Source of the DNA: Bacteroidales bacterium
Lineage (GTDB): Bacteria > Bacteroidota > Bacteroidia > Bacteroidales > VadinHA17
Length of the DNA stretch: 9,152 bases
Reading direction: 5' to 3'
Assembly: GCA_027451265.1 (NCBI GenBank)
Contig: DAIDJT010000096.1
Location: forward strand, 1-9,152
Under the pieces are notes generated by a model. The model saw nothing but the letters and a program-made list of their open reading frames with translations, did not search any database and was not told the DNA's origin. How positions within the stretch are numbered: the first letter of the stretch is position 1; every line of letters begins with the position of its first letter. The position numbers and the translations under genes were made by a program. Below, piece after piece: positions 1 to 7,735 of this stretch.

Positions 1-2682
1 CTCATTTGCGGATCGGTGCTGACCTTCGAGCATTTTACTGACATGAAGCGGTACGGCTTTGACAAGGTGATAATGCTTGCCGGCGGCATCGGCCTCGGGA
101 AGAAGGCCGACAGCACCAAGGATGCACCCGAAAAGGGCGATGTTATTGTCCTTCTCGGTGGCGACAATTACAGGATTGGAATGGGCGGCGGAGCGGTTTC
201 ATCAGTGGATACCGGAGCCTATGACAGCACCATAGAGCTGAATGCAGTGCAACGCGCCAACCCGGAGATGCAGAAGAGAGTTTACAATGCCCTCAGGGCC
301 ATGGCCGAAAGCGACCATAACCCGGTGATATCACTCCATGACCATGGTGCCGGCGGGCACCTCAACTGTCTCTCGGAACTGGTCGAGGCCACGGGCGGCA
401 CCATTGACATCAGCAAGCTGCCGGTAGGTGACCCCACCCTCTCGGCAAGAGAGATAATAGGCAACGAATCACAGGAACGGATGGGGCTGGTCATCGGCAG
501 GGCGGATGTTGACATGCTCACTTCAGTGGCGCAACGCGAACGGGCTCCTATCTACATTATCGGCGAGGTCACCGGTGACAACCAGTTCACATTCCGTAAC
601 ACCGTCAACGGCGAGAAACCCATTGACCTGCAGCTGAGTGACTTCTTCGGAAAGCCTCCGCGGACGGTGATGAATGATACCACCCTGAAGAGCCTTGCGG
701 CAGATATCTCATATGACCCGGCTGACCCGGCCAGGTACCTTGATGCAGTGCTTCAGCTCGAAGAGGTGGCATGCAAGGACTGGCTGACAAATAAGGTTGA
801 CCGCTCGGTCACAGGCAGAATCGCCATGCAGCAGTGCGCCGGTGAGCTTCAGCTCCCGCTGAATAACCTCGGAGCAATTACCCTCGATTACCGGGGTATG
901 AACGGTATGGCCACCGCACTGGGTCATGCTCCTGCAGCAGGACTTGTCAGCGCTGCCGCCGGCTCCGTCCTCTCAATTGCCGAGGCACTCACAAATATTG
1001 TCTGGGCCCCCATGCCTGACGGATTGAAAAGCGTTTCATTGTCAGCCAACTGGATGTGGCCCTGCAAAAATCCCGGCGAGGATGCAAGACTCTACGAGGC
1101 GGTACAGGCAGCCAGCGACTTCGCGGTAGCTCTTGGCATAAATATCCCCACAGGCAAGGACAGCCTCTCAATGACACAAAAGTACCCTGACGGAACAGTC
1201 TACAGTCCGGGTACTGTTATCATTACGGCTGCTGCCGGTGTAGAGGATGTAAGGCTTATCGCCGGCCCTGTGACACGCAATGATTCATCAACTTCGCTTT
1301 TCTGGATTGACCTGAGCGGCATGAGGCATGAACTGGGCGGTTCAGCATTCAGCCAGACCCTTGGCAGCCTGGGAACCACGGCACCAGGGGTTGCAGACCC
1401 GGAATATTTCGCAGCCACATTCGAAGCCCTGCAACTGCTTGTCAGGGAGGGCGGGATCATCGCTGGTCATGATATATCAGCCGGAGGAATGATCATCACA
1501 CTCCTTGAGATGTGTTTTGCCAACCGGGAGGGAGGATTGACCCTGAACCTTACCGAGATTGGTGAAAGTGATACCGTGAGGCTGTTATTCAGCCAGAATC
1601 CCGGTGTGATCATCCAGGTGAGCGATGAGTCAGATACGGAGGAATTCCTCTGCGAGAGAGGGATACGTTTCGCTTCCATCGGCCATCCCATAAGGGAGAG
1701 AAAGCTGTCAGTGGTTAACGGCAACAGCCATTTTGAATTTGACATCGACCGCTGCCGCTCACTCTGGTACAGGAGCTCATACCTTCTTGACCGCAGGCAA
1801 TGCGGGACAGAACTTGCAAAGGAGAGATTTGAAAACCATGGCAGCAAGGCGCATCATTTTGACCTGAAAAACTTTACCGGCAATTTCAAGACACTGGGAA
1901 TCACTCCTGAACGCAAGGCAAAGACCGGGACCAGGGCAGCAATCATCAGGGAAAAAGGGGTGAATGGTGACCGTGAGATGGCATATGCACTATGGCTGGC
2001 GGGATTTGACGTCAGGGACGTACACATGACCGACCTCATATCAGGCCGTGAGACTCTGGAAGATCTTAATATGATAGTATTTGTCGGTGGCTTTTCCAAC
2101 TCTGACGTACTGGGTTCAGCCAAAGGATGGGCGGGCGCTTTCCGCTATAACGAGAAGGCGCGGCTGGCCCTTGAGAAATTTTACGGGAGAGATGACACCC
2201 TCTCCCTGGGTGTTTGCAATGGCTGTCAGCTCATGGCGGAACTCGGTCTCATAGTGCCGGAAAACGCCGGTATGCCACGCCTGGAACGGAATGCCTCACA
2301 TAAGTTTGAATCGGACTTCCTGGGAGTGAAGATAACCAGCGGAAAATCAGTTATGCTCACAGGCCTGGAGGGCATGGAACTTGGCATCTGGGTGGCACAC
2401 GGCGAAGGAAGATTCATTCTTCCAGAACCTGAGGAGAATTACAACGTGGTGATGAAATACAGCAGTAGCCATTACCCTGCCAACCCCAATGGTTCAATGT
2501 ATGATGTGGCAGGTATCTGTTCAGCCGACGGCCGTCATCTTGCAATGATGCCCCATCTTGAGAGATCATTCTTCCCCTGGCAGTGCGCATACTACCCCGC
2601 TGAAAGACGAAATGATGACATAACGCCCTGGATGCAGGCATTTGTCAACGCCAGGAAATGGGTCAGGGGAAAAATCAAATGA
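1..2682 (+). CDS. purL: Phosphoribosylformylglycinamidine synthase PurL, C-terminal part (5' end outside window)
   Basis: Single-chain FGAR amidotransferase, which converts FGAR, glutamine and ATP to FGAM in the fourth step of cytoplasmic purine synthesis. The frame is open from base 1, so the GTG at 16 is an internal codon. About 893 residues are present; full-length family members have roughly 1200-1300, so about a quarter of the N-terminus is missing. Residues below are counted from base 16. The first AIRS-like ATP-binding region shows GGDNYRIGMGGGA (about 49-61), DHGAGG (about 109) and the NESQER block (about 150). A second AIRS-like half follows (about 240-600). The class I glutaminase domain shows the nucleophile Cys in GVCNGCQ (bases 2215-2217, residue 734) and the His/Glu pair in MMPHLER (residues 847 and 849). 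The protein ends with the family-typical PWMQAFVNARKW. No frameshift or internal stop is visible. It converges on the lipoprotein gene, with 31 bp between stops and no clear terminator hairpin. Confidence 0.97.
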   Translation, partial: LICGSVLTFEHFTDMKRYGFDKVIMLAGGIGLGKKADSTKDAPEKGDVIVLLGGDNYRIGMGGGAVSSVDTGAYDSTIELNAVQRANPEMQKRVYNALRAMAESDHNPVISLHDHGAGGHLNCLSELVEATGGTIDISKLPVGDPTLSAREIIGNESQERMGLVIGRADVDMLTSVAQRERAPIYIIGEVTGDNQFTFRNTVNGEKPIDLQLSDFFGKPPRTVMNDTTLKSLAADISYDPADPARYLDAVLQLEEVACKDWLTNKVDRSVTGRIAMQQCAGELQLPLNNLGAITLDYRGMNGMATALGHAPAAGLVSAAAGSVLSIAEALTNIVWAPMPDGLKSVSLSANWMWPCKNPGEDARLYEAVQAASDFAVALGINIPTGKDSLSMTQKYPDGTVYSPGTVIITAAAGVEDVRLIAGPVTRNDSSTSLFWIDLSGMRHELGGSAFSQTLGSLGTTAPGVADPEYFAATFEALQLLVREGGIIAGHDISAGGMIITLLEMCFANREGGLTLNLTEIGESDTVRLLFSQNPGVIIQVSDESDTEEFLCERGIRFASIGHPIRERKLSVVNGNSHFEFDIDRCRSLWYRSSYLLDRRQCGTELAKERFENHGSKAHHFDLKNFTGNFKTLGITPERKAKTGTRAAIIREKGVNGDREMAYALWLAGFDVRDVHMTDLISGRETLEDLNMIVFVGGFSNSDVLGSAKGWAGAFRYNEKARLALEKFYGRDDTLSLGVCNGCQLMAELGLIVPENAGMPRLERNASHKFESDFLGVKITSGKSVMLTGLEGMELGIWVAHGEGRFILPEPEENYNVVMKYSSSHYPANPNGSMYDVAGICSADGRHLAMMPHLERSFFPWQCAYYPAERRNDDITPWMQAFVNARKWVRGKIK

Positions 2683-2713
2683 TGCGGAAACGCCTATGGT
2701 GCCCGGAAAATAA

Positions 2714-3256
2714 CTAGTTTACTTTAGGCTTCATTATCAGCGAGTTGATAAGGGTTTGCTTATCAATGCCGAGCTGTGACAGATCAGATGAATGAGGCTC
2801 AACCCTGTCACTGATAACCTGTACCTGGTATTCTCCCGGTTTTGAAAAGAAAACTGAACCCATATGGGAGTCAGCCCGGTACCAGGGCATTGTGATACTT
2901 TTGTCTTCAGTCACAACCCGGTCACGGACAGGCTTCTTCACAATCTTGGTATCACCGGCTGTAATAATCACATCACCTTCAAAATGAAGCTGTAAAGTAT
3001 CCAGGGTCAGGCTTGAAAGCCATACATCCCACCGGCCCGGTTTGTCAACTTTGAAAACCCATTCGGCAGTGTTGTACTGTGGTTTGTCCTCTACCTCCAA
3101 TAGCTGTGCCTCCTCAATCTTCAGAACTATCGCTTCACCGTTGGCTTTGGCGCCACCTTTCCCCTCATTTCCGTTATTGCCATCACGCTTGCATGAGGCA
3201 AGAGCAATGACTGTTGCAACAGCCAAAACTACCGCAGTATTAAATTTCACTTTCAT
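2714..3256 (-). CDS. Small uncharacterised lipoprotein with a predicted beta-rich domain
   Basis: The gene encodes 180 residues when started at the ATG ending at 3256. The frame is open further upstream, but this Met begins a textbook SPII signal: MKVKF, a hydrophobic stretch (residues 7-19) and the lipobox LASC with the lipidated Cys at 22. A Gly/Asn/Lys-rich linker (about 24-40) follows. The rest (about 41-180) alternates short hydrophobic strands with turns, for example AEWVFKVDKPGRWDVWL and SKPGEYQVQV. That pattern suits a beta-sandwich of the carbohydrate-binding or galactose-binding-like kind, but I recognise no specific family. Residues after the Cys are KRD, which only loosely resembles acidic surface-export signals of Bacteroidota lipoproteins. 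It lies on the same strand as the Hdr operon, 145 bp downstream, and has its own candidate promoter. The start choice is firm because of the signal peptide; the function is unknown. Confidence 0.85.
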   Translation of the reverse strand: MKVKFNTAVVLAVATVIALASCKRDGNNGNEGKGGAKANGEAIVLKIEEAQLLEVEDKPQYNTAEWVFKVDKPGRWDVWLSSLTLDTLQLHFEGDVIITAGDTKIVKKPVRDRVVTEDKSITMPWYRADSHMGSVFFSKPGEYQVQVISDRVEPHSSDLSQLGIDKQTLINSLIMKPKVN

Positions 3257-3298
3257 TCTACTACCAATATTTTTACTTTTATTGTTACCGTCAAAAAC

Positions 3299-3356
3299 TA
3301 TTCCAGAGTTATTCTGAAATTTTATGGCGCCAAAGTAAATGCAAATTTCTGGAATA
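3299..3356. repeat. Perfect 9-bp inverted repeat framing the lipoprotein promoter
   Basis: TATTCCAGA (3299-3307) and its exact reverse complement TCTGGAATA (3348-3356) are separated by 40 bp. A second pair, GAAATTT (3316-3322) and AAATTTC (3343-3349), lies inside, and the 8-bp palindrome TGGCGCCA (3325-3332) sits almost at the centre. The left arm overlaps the -7 element and predicted start site; the right arm lies just upstream of the -33 element. This looks like an operator pair or a cruciform, but a chance arrangement cannot be excluded. Confidence 0.4.
3304..3334 (-). promoter_or_regulatory. Candidate Bacteroidota-type promoter for the lipoprotein gene
   Basis: Read on the minus strand, TTTG (3334-3331) is followed after exactly 19 bases by TAACTCTG (3311-3304). 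The known Bacteroidota consensus is TTTG-N19-TAnnTTTG, so only one defined base differs. Transcription would start near 3297-3299, giving a leader of about 42 bases before the ATG at 3256. The match is by eye and untested. Confidence 0.5.
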
Positions 3357-3401
3357 CGAAGCGTCAAGCTTTCAAATAATTGCGACCTCTCAAGAAATTT
3401 T

Positions 3402-5300
3402 TCAACCGTTGCTTACCGCCCTGGCTGCTCTCCTTGGCGGCCTGGTTTTTGCCTTCGCTGCCCGCGGAGCAGGAAGGGCAGCCGCTACCAGCTCGGCTAT
3501 ATCGCTTACTTTGGTTTCAGCAACCTGGGCGAAAGTCTTTTTGCAAAGCGGACAGGCAGTAATGAGTTCATCCGGTGACCCCAGTGTGAGTGTACGGGCC
3601 GCATCGGCGGCTATCATTGCTCTTTTACCTGATGAAAGAGTCAGGTTACCCAGGCTGCCTCCGCAACAGAGTGACATGTTACTCTCCTGTGAAGATGTCT
3701 GCAGCTCAGCCACATAGCTGATCACCGCCCTGGGTTCTTCAAAGATGCCTGACCCGCGGCCCAGTTCGCAAGGGTCATGATACACTACCTTTTTGTGAAG
3801 GTAACCCAGACGTAAGGAACCTTCCTCAATAAGCAGGTTTATGAACTCCGAGTGATGCATCACCCTGGCTTCCAGGTAATAGCTCTCCCTGAACACCTTG
3901 TAGCATATGGGGCATGAAGTAACCAGAATCTGCGCTCCTGACTTCCAGATCATGTCTGAGTTATGGTTTATCAGCTCCCGTGCCTCCCTGTCCCTTCCGG
4001 CAAGCATCAGCGGTCTTCCGCAGCAGACCCCTCCGTTTTCATCCATGAACCTGTACCTGACCCCGGCACTGTCCATGATCTTTTTCATGGCGACAATCAC
4101 TGAAGGAGTGAGATGTGTCATGCAGCCGGCAAAGAAGAGAACGTCAGCCCTTTCAGGTTCCTCCCTGACAAGGTAACCGTAGGCCTGTGTCAGGATCTTC
4201 TCCGTGCTTCCTCTCTTTCGCGAAAGCGAATACTTCTCGGGCAGCTTCATTATCCTGTCACTCCTCTCCCCCTGTCTACGCTCTATCAGCCTCATCGGGC
4301 CAAGCTCAATGCCCACCGGGCAAACCTCCTCACACCTGCCGCACATAAGACAATTGGCGGTTATGGCCGCAATATCACGGTCATTCCTCAGCCCCTTTAT
4401 GAAATAAGCAGACTGGATATCATGTATCCCTGCGGCCGAGCTCATCTGGCACACGCTGATGCATACCCCGCATGATGAGCAGGCATGAGTCTGCACTTCG
4501 GTATATGACGAATGCCTGTCGCCGGTTGTAATTCCGGAGTTGCGCATGAAGATCAGGAAAAGCTCCACGGGTATGTGGAAGTACCTTGAAACCGGCAGAA
4601 GGATAAAGAACGTTCCCAGCGAAAGGGAATAAAGCCACCAGAACCATGGTGCCATCTCTGCCGCCGGCAGGAAAGATGCCAGTGCATTGCCAAGGTTCCC
4701 CGTCAGGAAACTGCCGCTGCCGTAAGCACCGCAGGTGAAGCTCTCCGCCAGCAGTCTCGACGGGAATATCAGCCAGAGACTGATGAGGGCAATACGGTCC
4801 GTCCAGGTATGTTTCGTGGTTTTCTTCATCCCCATCATCCGTGGGATGAACCTCTTGATAATCGCGAGGAGAAGGCCCGATAAAATAAATGCCAGCAACA
4901 GATCCATCCAGAAGCTGAATATTCTTGCGAACCCTTCGGCCCCGTGCTCCGGGTTGAACCAGCGGAAAAAGATGGCGTGTGACGGAGGGTTGAGGTGCTT
5001 CTCGCTGAAGAAGTCGGCCTCGATTGTGCCGAAGACAATCAGCAGGAACCAGCCGAAAGCCAGGCTCATGTGCATATACCCCAGAACAGGATTCTTACTG
5101 AATATTTTACGGTGCAGGAGGCTCTCCGAAAATATCTCTCTCAGGCTGTCCATGAACGGTTTCCCGAAGAAACCTCTCTGCAGACGCAGCTTGTCTGGCC
5201 GGGAGAGATCGCGGAACCAGACAGTGCTCCGCACCACGCTGTATATCAATATGAAATACAGCCCCAGGTTGAACGGTAATGTAAACAGTTCAGAGTTCAT
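3402..5300 (-). CDS. Membrane HdrE-HdrD-type fusion: cytochrome b domain, two [4Fe-4S] sites, two CCG domains
   Basis: This 632-residue protein probably exchanges electrons between menaquinone and a cytoplasmic iron-sulfur module. Residues 1-250 form a NarI/HdrE-like membrane domain with about five hydrophobic segments (8-27, 72-92, 129-150, 167-187, 219-250). H77 in the second and H242 in SRYFHIP of the last are plausible b-heme ligands. A ferredoxin-like region follows with C274-C277-C280-C284 and C317-C320-C323-C327. Two complete CCG domains come next: C393, C426-C427, C463-x2-C466 and C511, C545-C546, C583-x2-C586. In characterised HdrB/HdrD such cysteines bind the noncubane clusters that reduce disulfides. 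The C-terminus is a basic Ala/Pro/Arg-rich tail (about 609-632). It is the last gene of the operon; its start overlaps the preceding gene by 11 bp and has a GGA-rich leader. Methanogen HdrE and HdrD, and sulfate-reducer DsrM and DsrK, are separate proteins; here the equivalent parts are fused. The substrate is unknown. Confidence 0.9.
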   Translation of the reverse strand: MNSELFTLPFNLGLYFILIYSVVRSTVWFRDLSRPDKLRLQRGFFGKPFMDSLREIFSESLLHRKIFSKNPVLGYMHMSLAFGWFLLIVFGTIEADFFSEKHLNPPSHAIFFRWFNPEHGAEGFARIFSFWMDLLLAFILSGLLLAIIKRFIPRMMGMKKTTKHTWTDRIALISLWLIFPSRLLAESFTCGAYGSGSFLTGNLGNALASFLPAAEMAPWFWWLYSLSLGTFFILLPVSRYFHIPVELFLIFMRNSGITTGDRHSSYTEVQTHACSSCGVCISVCQMSSAAGIHDIQSAYFIKGLRNDRDIAAITANCLMCGRCEEVCPVGIELGPMRLIERRQGERSDRIMKLPEKYSLSRKRGSTEKILTQAYGYLVREEPERADVLFFAGCMTHLTPSVIVAMKKIMDSAGVRYRFMDENGGVCCGRPLMLAGRDREARELINHNSDMIWKSGAQILVTSCPICYKVFRESYYLEARVMHHSEFINLLIEEGSLRLGYLHKKVVYHDPCELGRGSGIFEEPRAVISYVAELQTSSQESNMSLCCGGSLGNLTLSSGKRAMIAADAARTLTLGSPDELITACPLCKKTFAQVAETKVSDIAELVAAALPAPRAAKAKTRPPRRAARAVSNG

Positions 5301-5649
5301 TCCGTTCCAGTTTTCTTATTGCCTCAGCGGCTAGTGACACAACATTCCGGGTGTTCACCCCGCGGGGGCATACCAGCAGGCACTTGCCGCAGAGCATGCA
5401 GCGGGTCACCTCTTCACGCAGTGGCTCAATTTCACCCCTCCTGATATAGGTATTCATCCGCCTGAGATTGAATGAGGTATGTTGCCCGGCAGTACATGTT
5501 GCGGCACATCCGCCGCAGGCAAAACAGAGAGTGAAGCTCGGTTCCCTGAGGGTGATATATTCCCTCACCTTCCTGTCAGAAGTGTCATAATCAATCAGCC
5601 TGCTGGGGTTGATGACGAAACCGAACCTGTTTGCCTGTCCTGCGCTCAT
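5290..5649 (-). CDS. Short HdrC-like protein with two [4Fe-4S] clusters
   Basis: A 119-residue soluble electron carrier. It has two ferredoxin-type motifs: C42-C45-C48-C52 (CFACGGCAATC) and C84-C87-C90-C94 (CMLCGKCLLVC), the spacing seen in HdrC and in the N-terminal half of QmoC. I start it at the ATG ending at 5649, which forms an ATGA overlap with the stop of the preceding HdrA-like gene. The frame is open farther upstream to 5733, but that stretch lies inside the HdrA-like gene and reads as a shadow. Its stop overlaps the start of the membrane HdrED-type gene by 11 bp. Placed between the flavoprotein and the cytochrome b protein, it likely relays electrons between them. Together with the first half of the next gene it reproduces the domain order of QmoC, so it may be a split QmoC equivalent. 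No membrane segment is seen. Confidence 0.88.
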   Translation of the reverse strand: MSAGQANRFGFVINPSRLIDYDTSDRKVREYITLREPSFTLCFACGGCAATCTAGQHTSFNLRRMNTYIRRGEIEPLREEVTRCMLCGKCLLVCPRGVNTRNVVSLAAEAIRKLERNEL

Positions 5650-6677
5650 CTGCCGTTGAGGTATCTTACCGTTTCTGCAACCGCCGCCCTGGCGTGCGAG
5701 ATGGTATCGGTGATATTCATGGGAGCGGTGCATGTCCCGGCATAGAAGACTCCCTTTATTCCGCTGAGGTTGTTTCCGTAGTGGTGGTCAGTGGTTTCGA
5801 GGAAACGGTTGATGCCTCTCTTCATCCCCGAAGCCTCGGCCAGCTTCATTCCTGACGCAGCCATTTCCATTCCTGCCATCAGTACCATAATGTCGAGCTC
5901 CATCTTCAGGGGTCTGCCTGCAAGGGTATCCTCCACCTTGATCACCAGCCTGTTGTTTATGTTGACGGAGGCCTCTGAGACCTTTCCCCTGATGAAGTTG
6001 ACGTTGTAAAACTCCTGTGACTCACGGTAAAGCTCCTCGTAGTACGGGCCGTACATACGCATGTCCATATAGAAACAGAATACCTCACACGATGGAAGCA
6101 TTTTTCTGATCTCTATTGCCTGTTTGACGGCTGTCACACAGCACACCTTGGAGCAGTGGTTGTTATTGACCTTCTCATCACGTGAGCCCACGCAATGTAT
6201 GAGCCCGATGCGCGATGGCACGGTGCCGTCTGCTTTTGCCACACGGCCCCTGTTGAACATCACTTCCAGCTCTGCGGAGGTGATTACATTGTCATAGATA
6301 CCGTAACCGTACTCCTCCTTGCGGCTGGCATCGAAGAGGTCAAAACCGGTGGAGACAATAACTGCATCGGCCTTCTCTGACGTGCCACCTGAAAGGTTTA
6401 CCTCAAGGCCGCTGATATGATGCCTGATCTTTTCAACAGTGGTCTTTGTGATGATGCTGATGTTACGGTGTTCAATCCTTTTTCTGAGGTAACTTCTCAC
6501 TTCCTCCGCCGGCCTGCGGTCAGGGAAGAGGGCATGCCACTGCAACAGGTGGCCGCCCGGCTCGTCACCCTTTTCCACCAGGGTGACACGGTATCCCATT
6601 TCCGCAAGGGTACCTGCAGCCTCCATACCGGCAACACCGCCCCCGGCAACCATTATGTGCAACTGTGTACTTTTCAT
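5646..6677 (-). CDS. hdrA: Short HdrA/QmoA-like FAD flavoprotein
   Basis: A 343-residue flavoprotein of the HdrA family, whose members pass electrons between FAD and iron-sulfur partners in the cytoplasm. The N-terminal Rossmann motif is AGGGVAGMEAA (11-21), with the acidic residue E35 ending the second strand. GG(41-42)HL and STGFDLFD (109-116) match the thioredoxin-reductase-like FAD fold of HdrA. Cysteines 162, 175, 179 and 180 (HCVGSRD and HCSKVCC) have the spacing of the unusual cluster-binding block of HdrA. The signature GPYYEELYRESQEF (210-223) and the C-terminal AGTCTAPMNITDTISHARAA (313-332) complete the family pattern. It lacks both the N-terminal cluster domain and the C-terminal ferredoxin domain of methanogen HdrA (about 650 residues), so it is closer in build to QmoA. 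Start and stop both sit in ATGA overlaps with neighbours, implying coupled translation. Whether it bifurcates electrons cannot be read from sequence. Confidence 0.92.
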   Translation of the reverse strand: MKSTQLHIMVAGGGVAGMEAAGTLAEMGYRVTLVEKGDEPGGHLLQWHALFPDRRPAEEVRSYLRKRIEHRNISIITKTTVEKIRHHISGLEVNLSGGTSEKADAVIVSTGFDLFDASRKEEYGYGIYDNVITSAELEVMFNRGRVAKADGTVPSRIGLIHCVGSRDEKVNNNHCSKVCCVTAVKQAIEIRKMLPSCEVFCFYMDMRMYGPYYEELYRESQEFYNVNFIRGKVSEASVNINNRLVIKVEDTLAGRPLKMELDIMVLMAGMEMAASGMKLAEASGMKRGINRFLETTDHHYGNNLSGIKGVFYAGTCTAPMNITDTISHARAAVAETVRYLNGR

Positions 6678-7735
6678 TCGTTTATCAGGTTGGCAGGCTC
6701 AGGCAGCCGCGTCCCATCCTTTGCAAGAAATCTCTCTGCCGGATCTGCCTTGATACCCATCCTGCGCAGAAGGGGCATCGACTGAACATTATGATACTGC
6801 AGGCCGAGCTCCCAGGGATTGTACCCCATTACAAGTCCGGCCAGTTCTTCATAGGTAAGTACCGGAATACCCTGACCATTTTTCCCGTAGGTGATGCCAT
6901 CCATCTCCTTTATCGTATACTGCCAGCGGTCCATGAACATGGCACAGCCCGGGCAATTACCGATGATAAGGTCAGGCTGGTAAGGTTCCATCGACTCGAA
7001 CTTTTTTCTGGAGGCGGAAATCGAATAGCCCCTGTTGGCCTGCACCAGGTACTGCCTGAAGCCGAAGCCGCAGCAGTGACGGCGCTCCGGGTAGTCAATG
7101 ATGTCACCGCCCCAGGCTTCAACCATGCCTACCAGCACATGCGGGAATTCTGCTCCGCCAATCCCCGACTTCGGGAACATCTTTGAGTAATGGCACCCGA
7201 TATGCTCTACTACCTTCAGAGGCTTGCCGGTGCTTATGTCAACAAGGTTGTACTTTGCCTTTCGGGCTATCTGGTCACGGAATTTGTAGATTATATCACT
7301 GGCATGAGATATTGTTTCAGGGATTTCGAAAGTGCGACCGGTGGCCCTGTACAGATCTTCACGGGTGCGCTCAAGCGTTTCCGGGAAATGCTTCCATGTC
7401 TCAAGGATCTCAGTATAGATGCCAAATGAGGTGACGCATGAAATGGCAATATTTTTATATCCTGCTTCCGTTGCCAGGGCGAAGTGACGGGCTACAACTG
7501 TCTGGATTGTTTCGAAGGGTACAATATCGCCGTGATATCCAATGCCGGTACAGGTTGTATGTCTCGGATCCTCAAACACATCCTTGCCAAGGTCATCACG
7601 CATGATCTTCAGGAAACACTGCTCCGAGCCGGCAAAAAATGTCTGCCTGATGCATGACCTTACATAAAAGAAATGATCATCAGGTATTTCCTTCTGGTAC
7701 TCTGCCCAGATCCTCTTCTTACCTTCGGGTTTCAT
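6674..7735 (-). CDS. hdrB: HdrB-like CCG-domain protein with one intact and one degenerate CCG site
   Basis: A 353-residue cytoplasmic protein related to HdrB, the subunit that reduces the CoM-S-S-CoB disulfide in methanogens. The C-terminal CCG domain is complete: C181, C221-C222 and C261-x2-C264. The N-terminal one keeps C28, C62 and C100 at the right spacing, but the doublet is C62-T63 and the final pair is C100-x2-S103, so two of five ligand positions are lost. HdrB from methanogens has two complete sites. A C-terminal extension (about 285-353) follows, with no recognised motif. It overlaps the upstream HdrC-like gene by 17 bp and the downstream HdrA-like gene by 4 bp (ATGA). It has the best ribosome binding site of the operon. 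As the organism is unlikely to use CoM/CoB, the substrate is probably another disulfide or a protein partner, which is an inference. Confidence 0.92.
   Translation of the reverse strand: MKPEGKKRIWAEYQKEIPDDHFFYVRSCIRQTFFAGSEQCFLKIMRDDLGKDVFEDPRHTTCTGIGYHGDIVPFETIQTVVARHFALATEAGYKNIAISCVTSFGIYTEILETWKHFPETLERTREDLYRATGRTFEIPETISHASDIIYKFRDQIARKAKYNLVDISTGKPLKVVEHIGCHYSKMFPKSGIGGAEFPHVLVGMVEAWGGDIIDYPERRHCCGFGFRQYLVQANRGYSISASRKKFESMEPYQPDLIIGNCPGCAMFMDRWQYTIKEMDGITYGKNGQGIPVLTYEELAGLVMGYNPWELGLQYHNVQSMPLLRRMGIKADPAERFLAKDGTRLPEPANLINE

Noticed and set aside
1467..1847. 126-residue minus-strand open frame
   Set aside because: It is inside purL, which is intact and well conserved here.
2551..2562. 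PHLER in place of the PHPER of enterobacterial PurL glutaminase
   Set aside because: The catalytic His and Glu are kept, and the Pro to Leu change looks like lineage variation rather than damage.
2683..2713. Terminator between the convergent purL and lipoprotein genes
   Set aside because: No stem followed by a T-run is visible in either direction in the 31-bp gap.
3257..3367. Longer lipoprotein start at 3367
   Set aside because: It would put 37 residues ahead of a perfect SPII signal peptide and would translate through the candidate promoter.
5290..5300. Programmed frameshift joining the short HdrC-like gene to the HdrED gene
   Set aside because: The overlap shows no slippery heptamer, and the second gene has its own ATG with a GGA-rich leader.
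4735..5334. 199-residue plus-strand open frame
   Set aside because: It lies antisense to the membrane HdrED gene, which has clear motifs across this region; it is low-complexity, rich in Arg/Ser/Leu and shows no domain.
5650..5733. Upstream extension of the short HdrC-like gene to the Met at 5733
   Set aside because: The added residues overlap the coding end of the HdrA-like gene and look like an out-of-frame shadow; the ATGA overlap start at 5649 is the better choice.
6665..7186. 173-residue plus-strand open frame
   Set aside because: It is antisense to the HdrB-like gene, whose CCG cysteines fall in the same bases; no start signal or recognisable domain.
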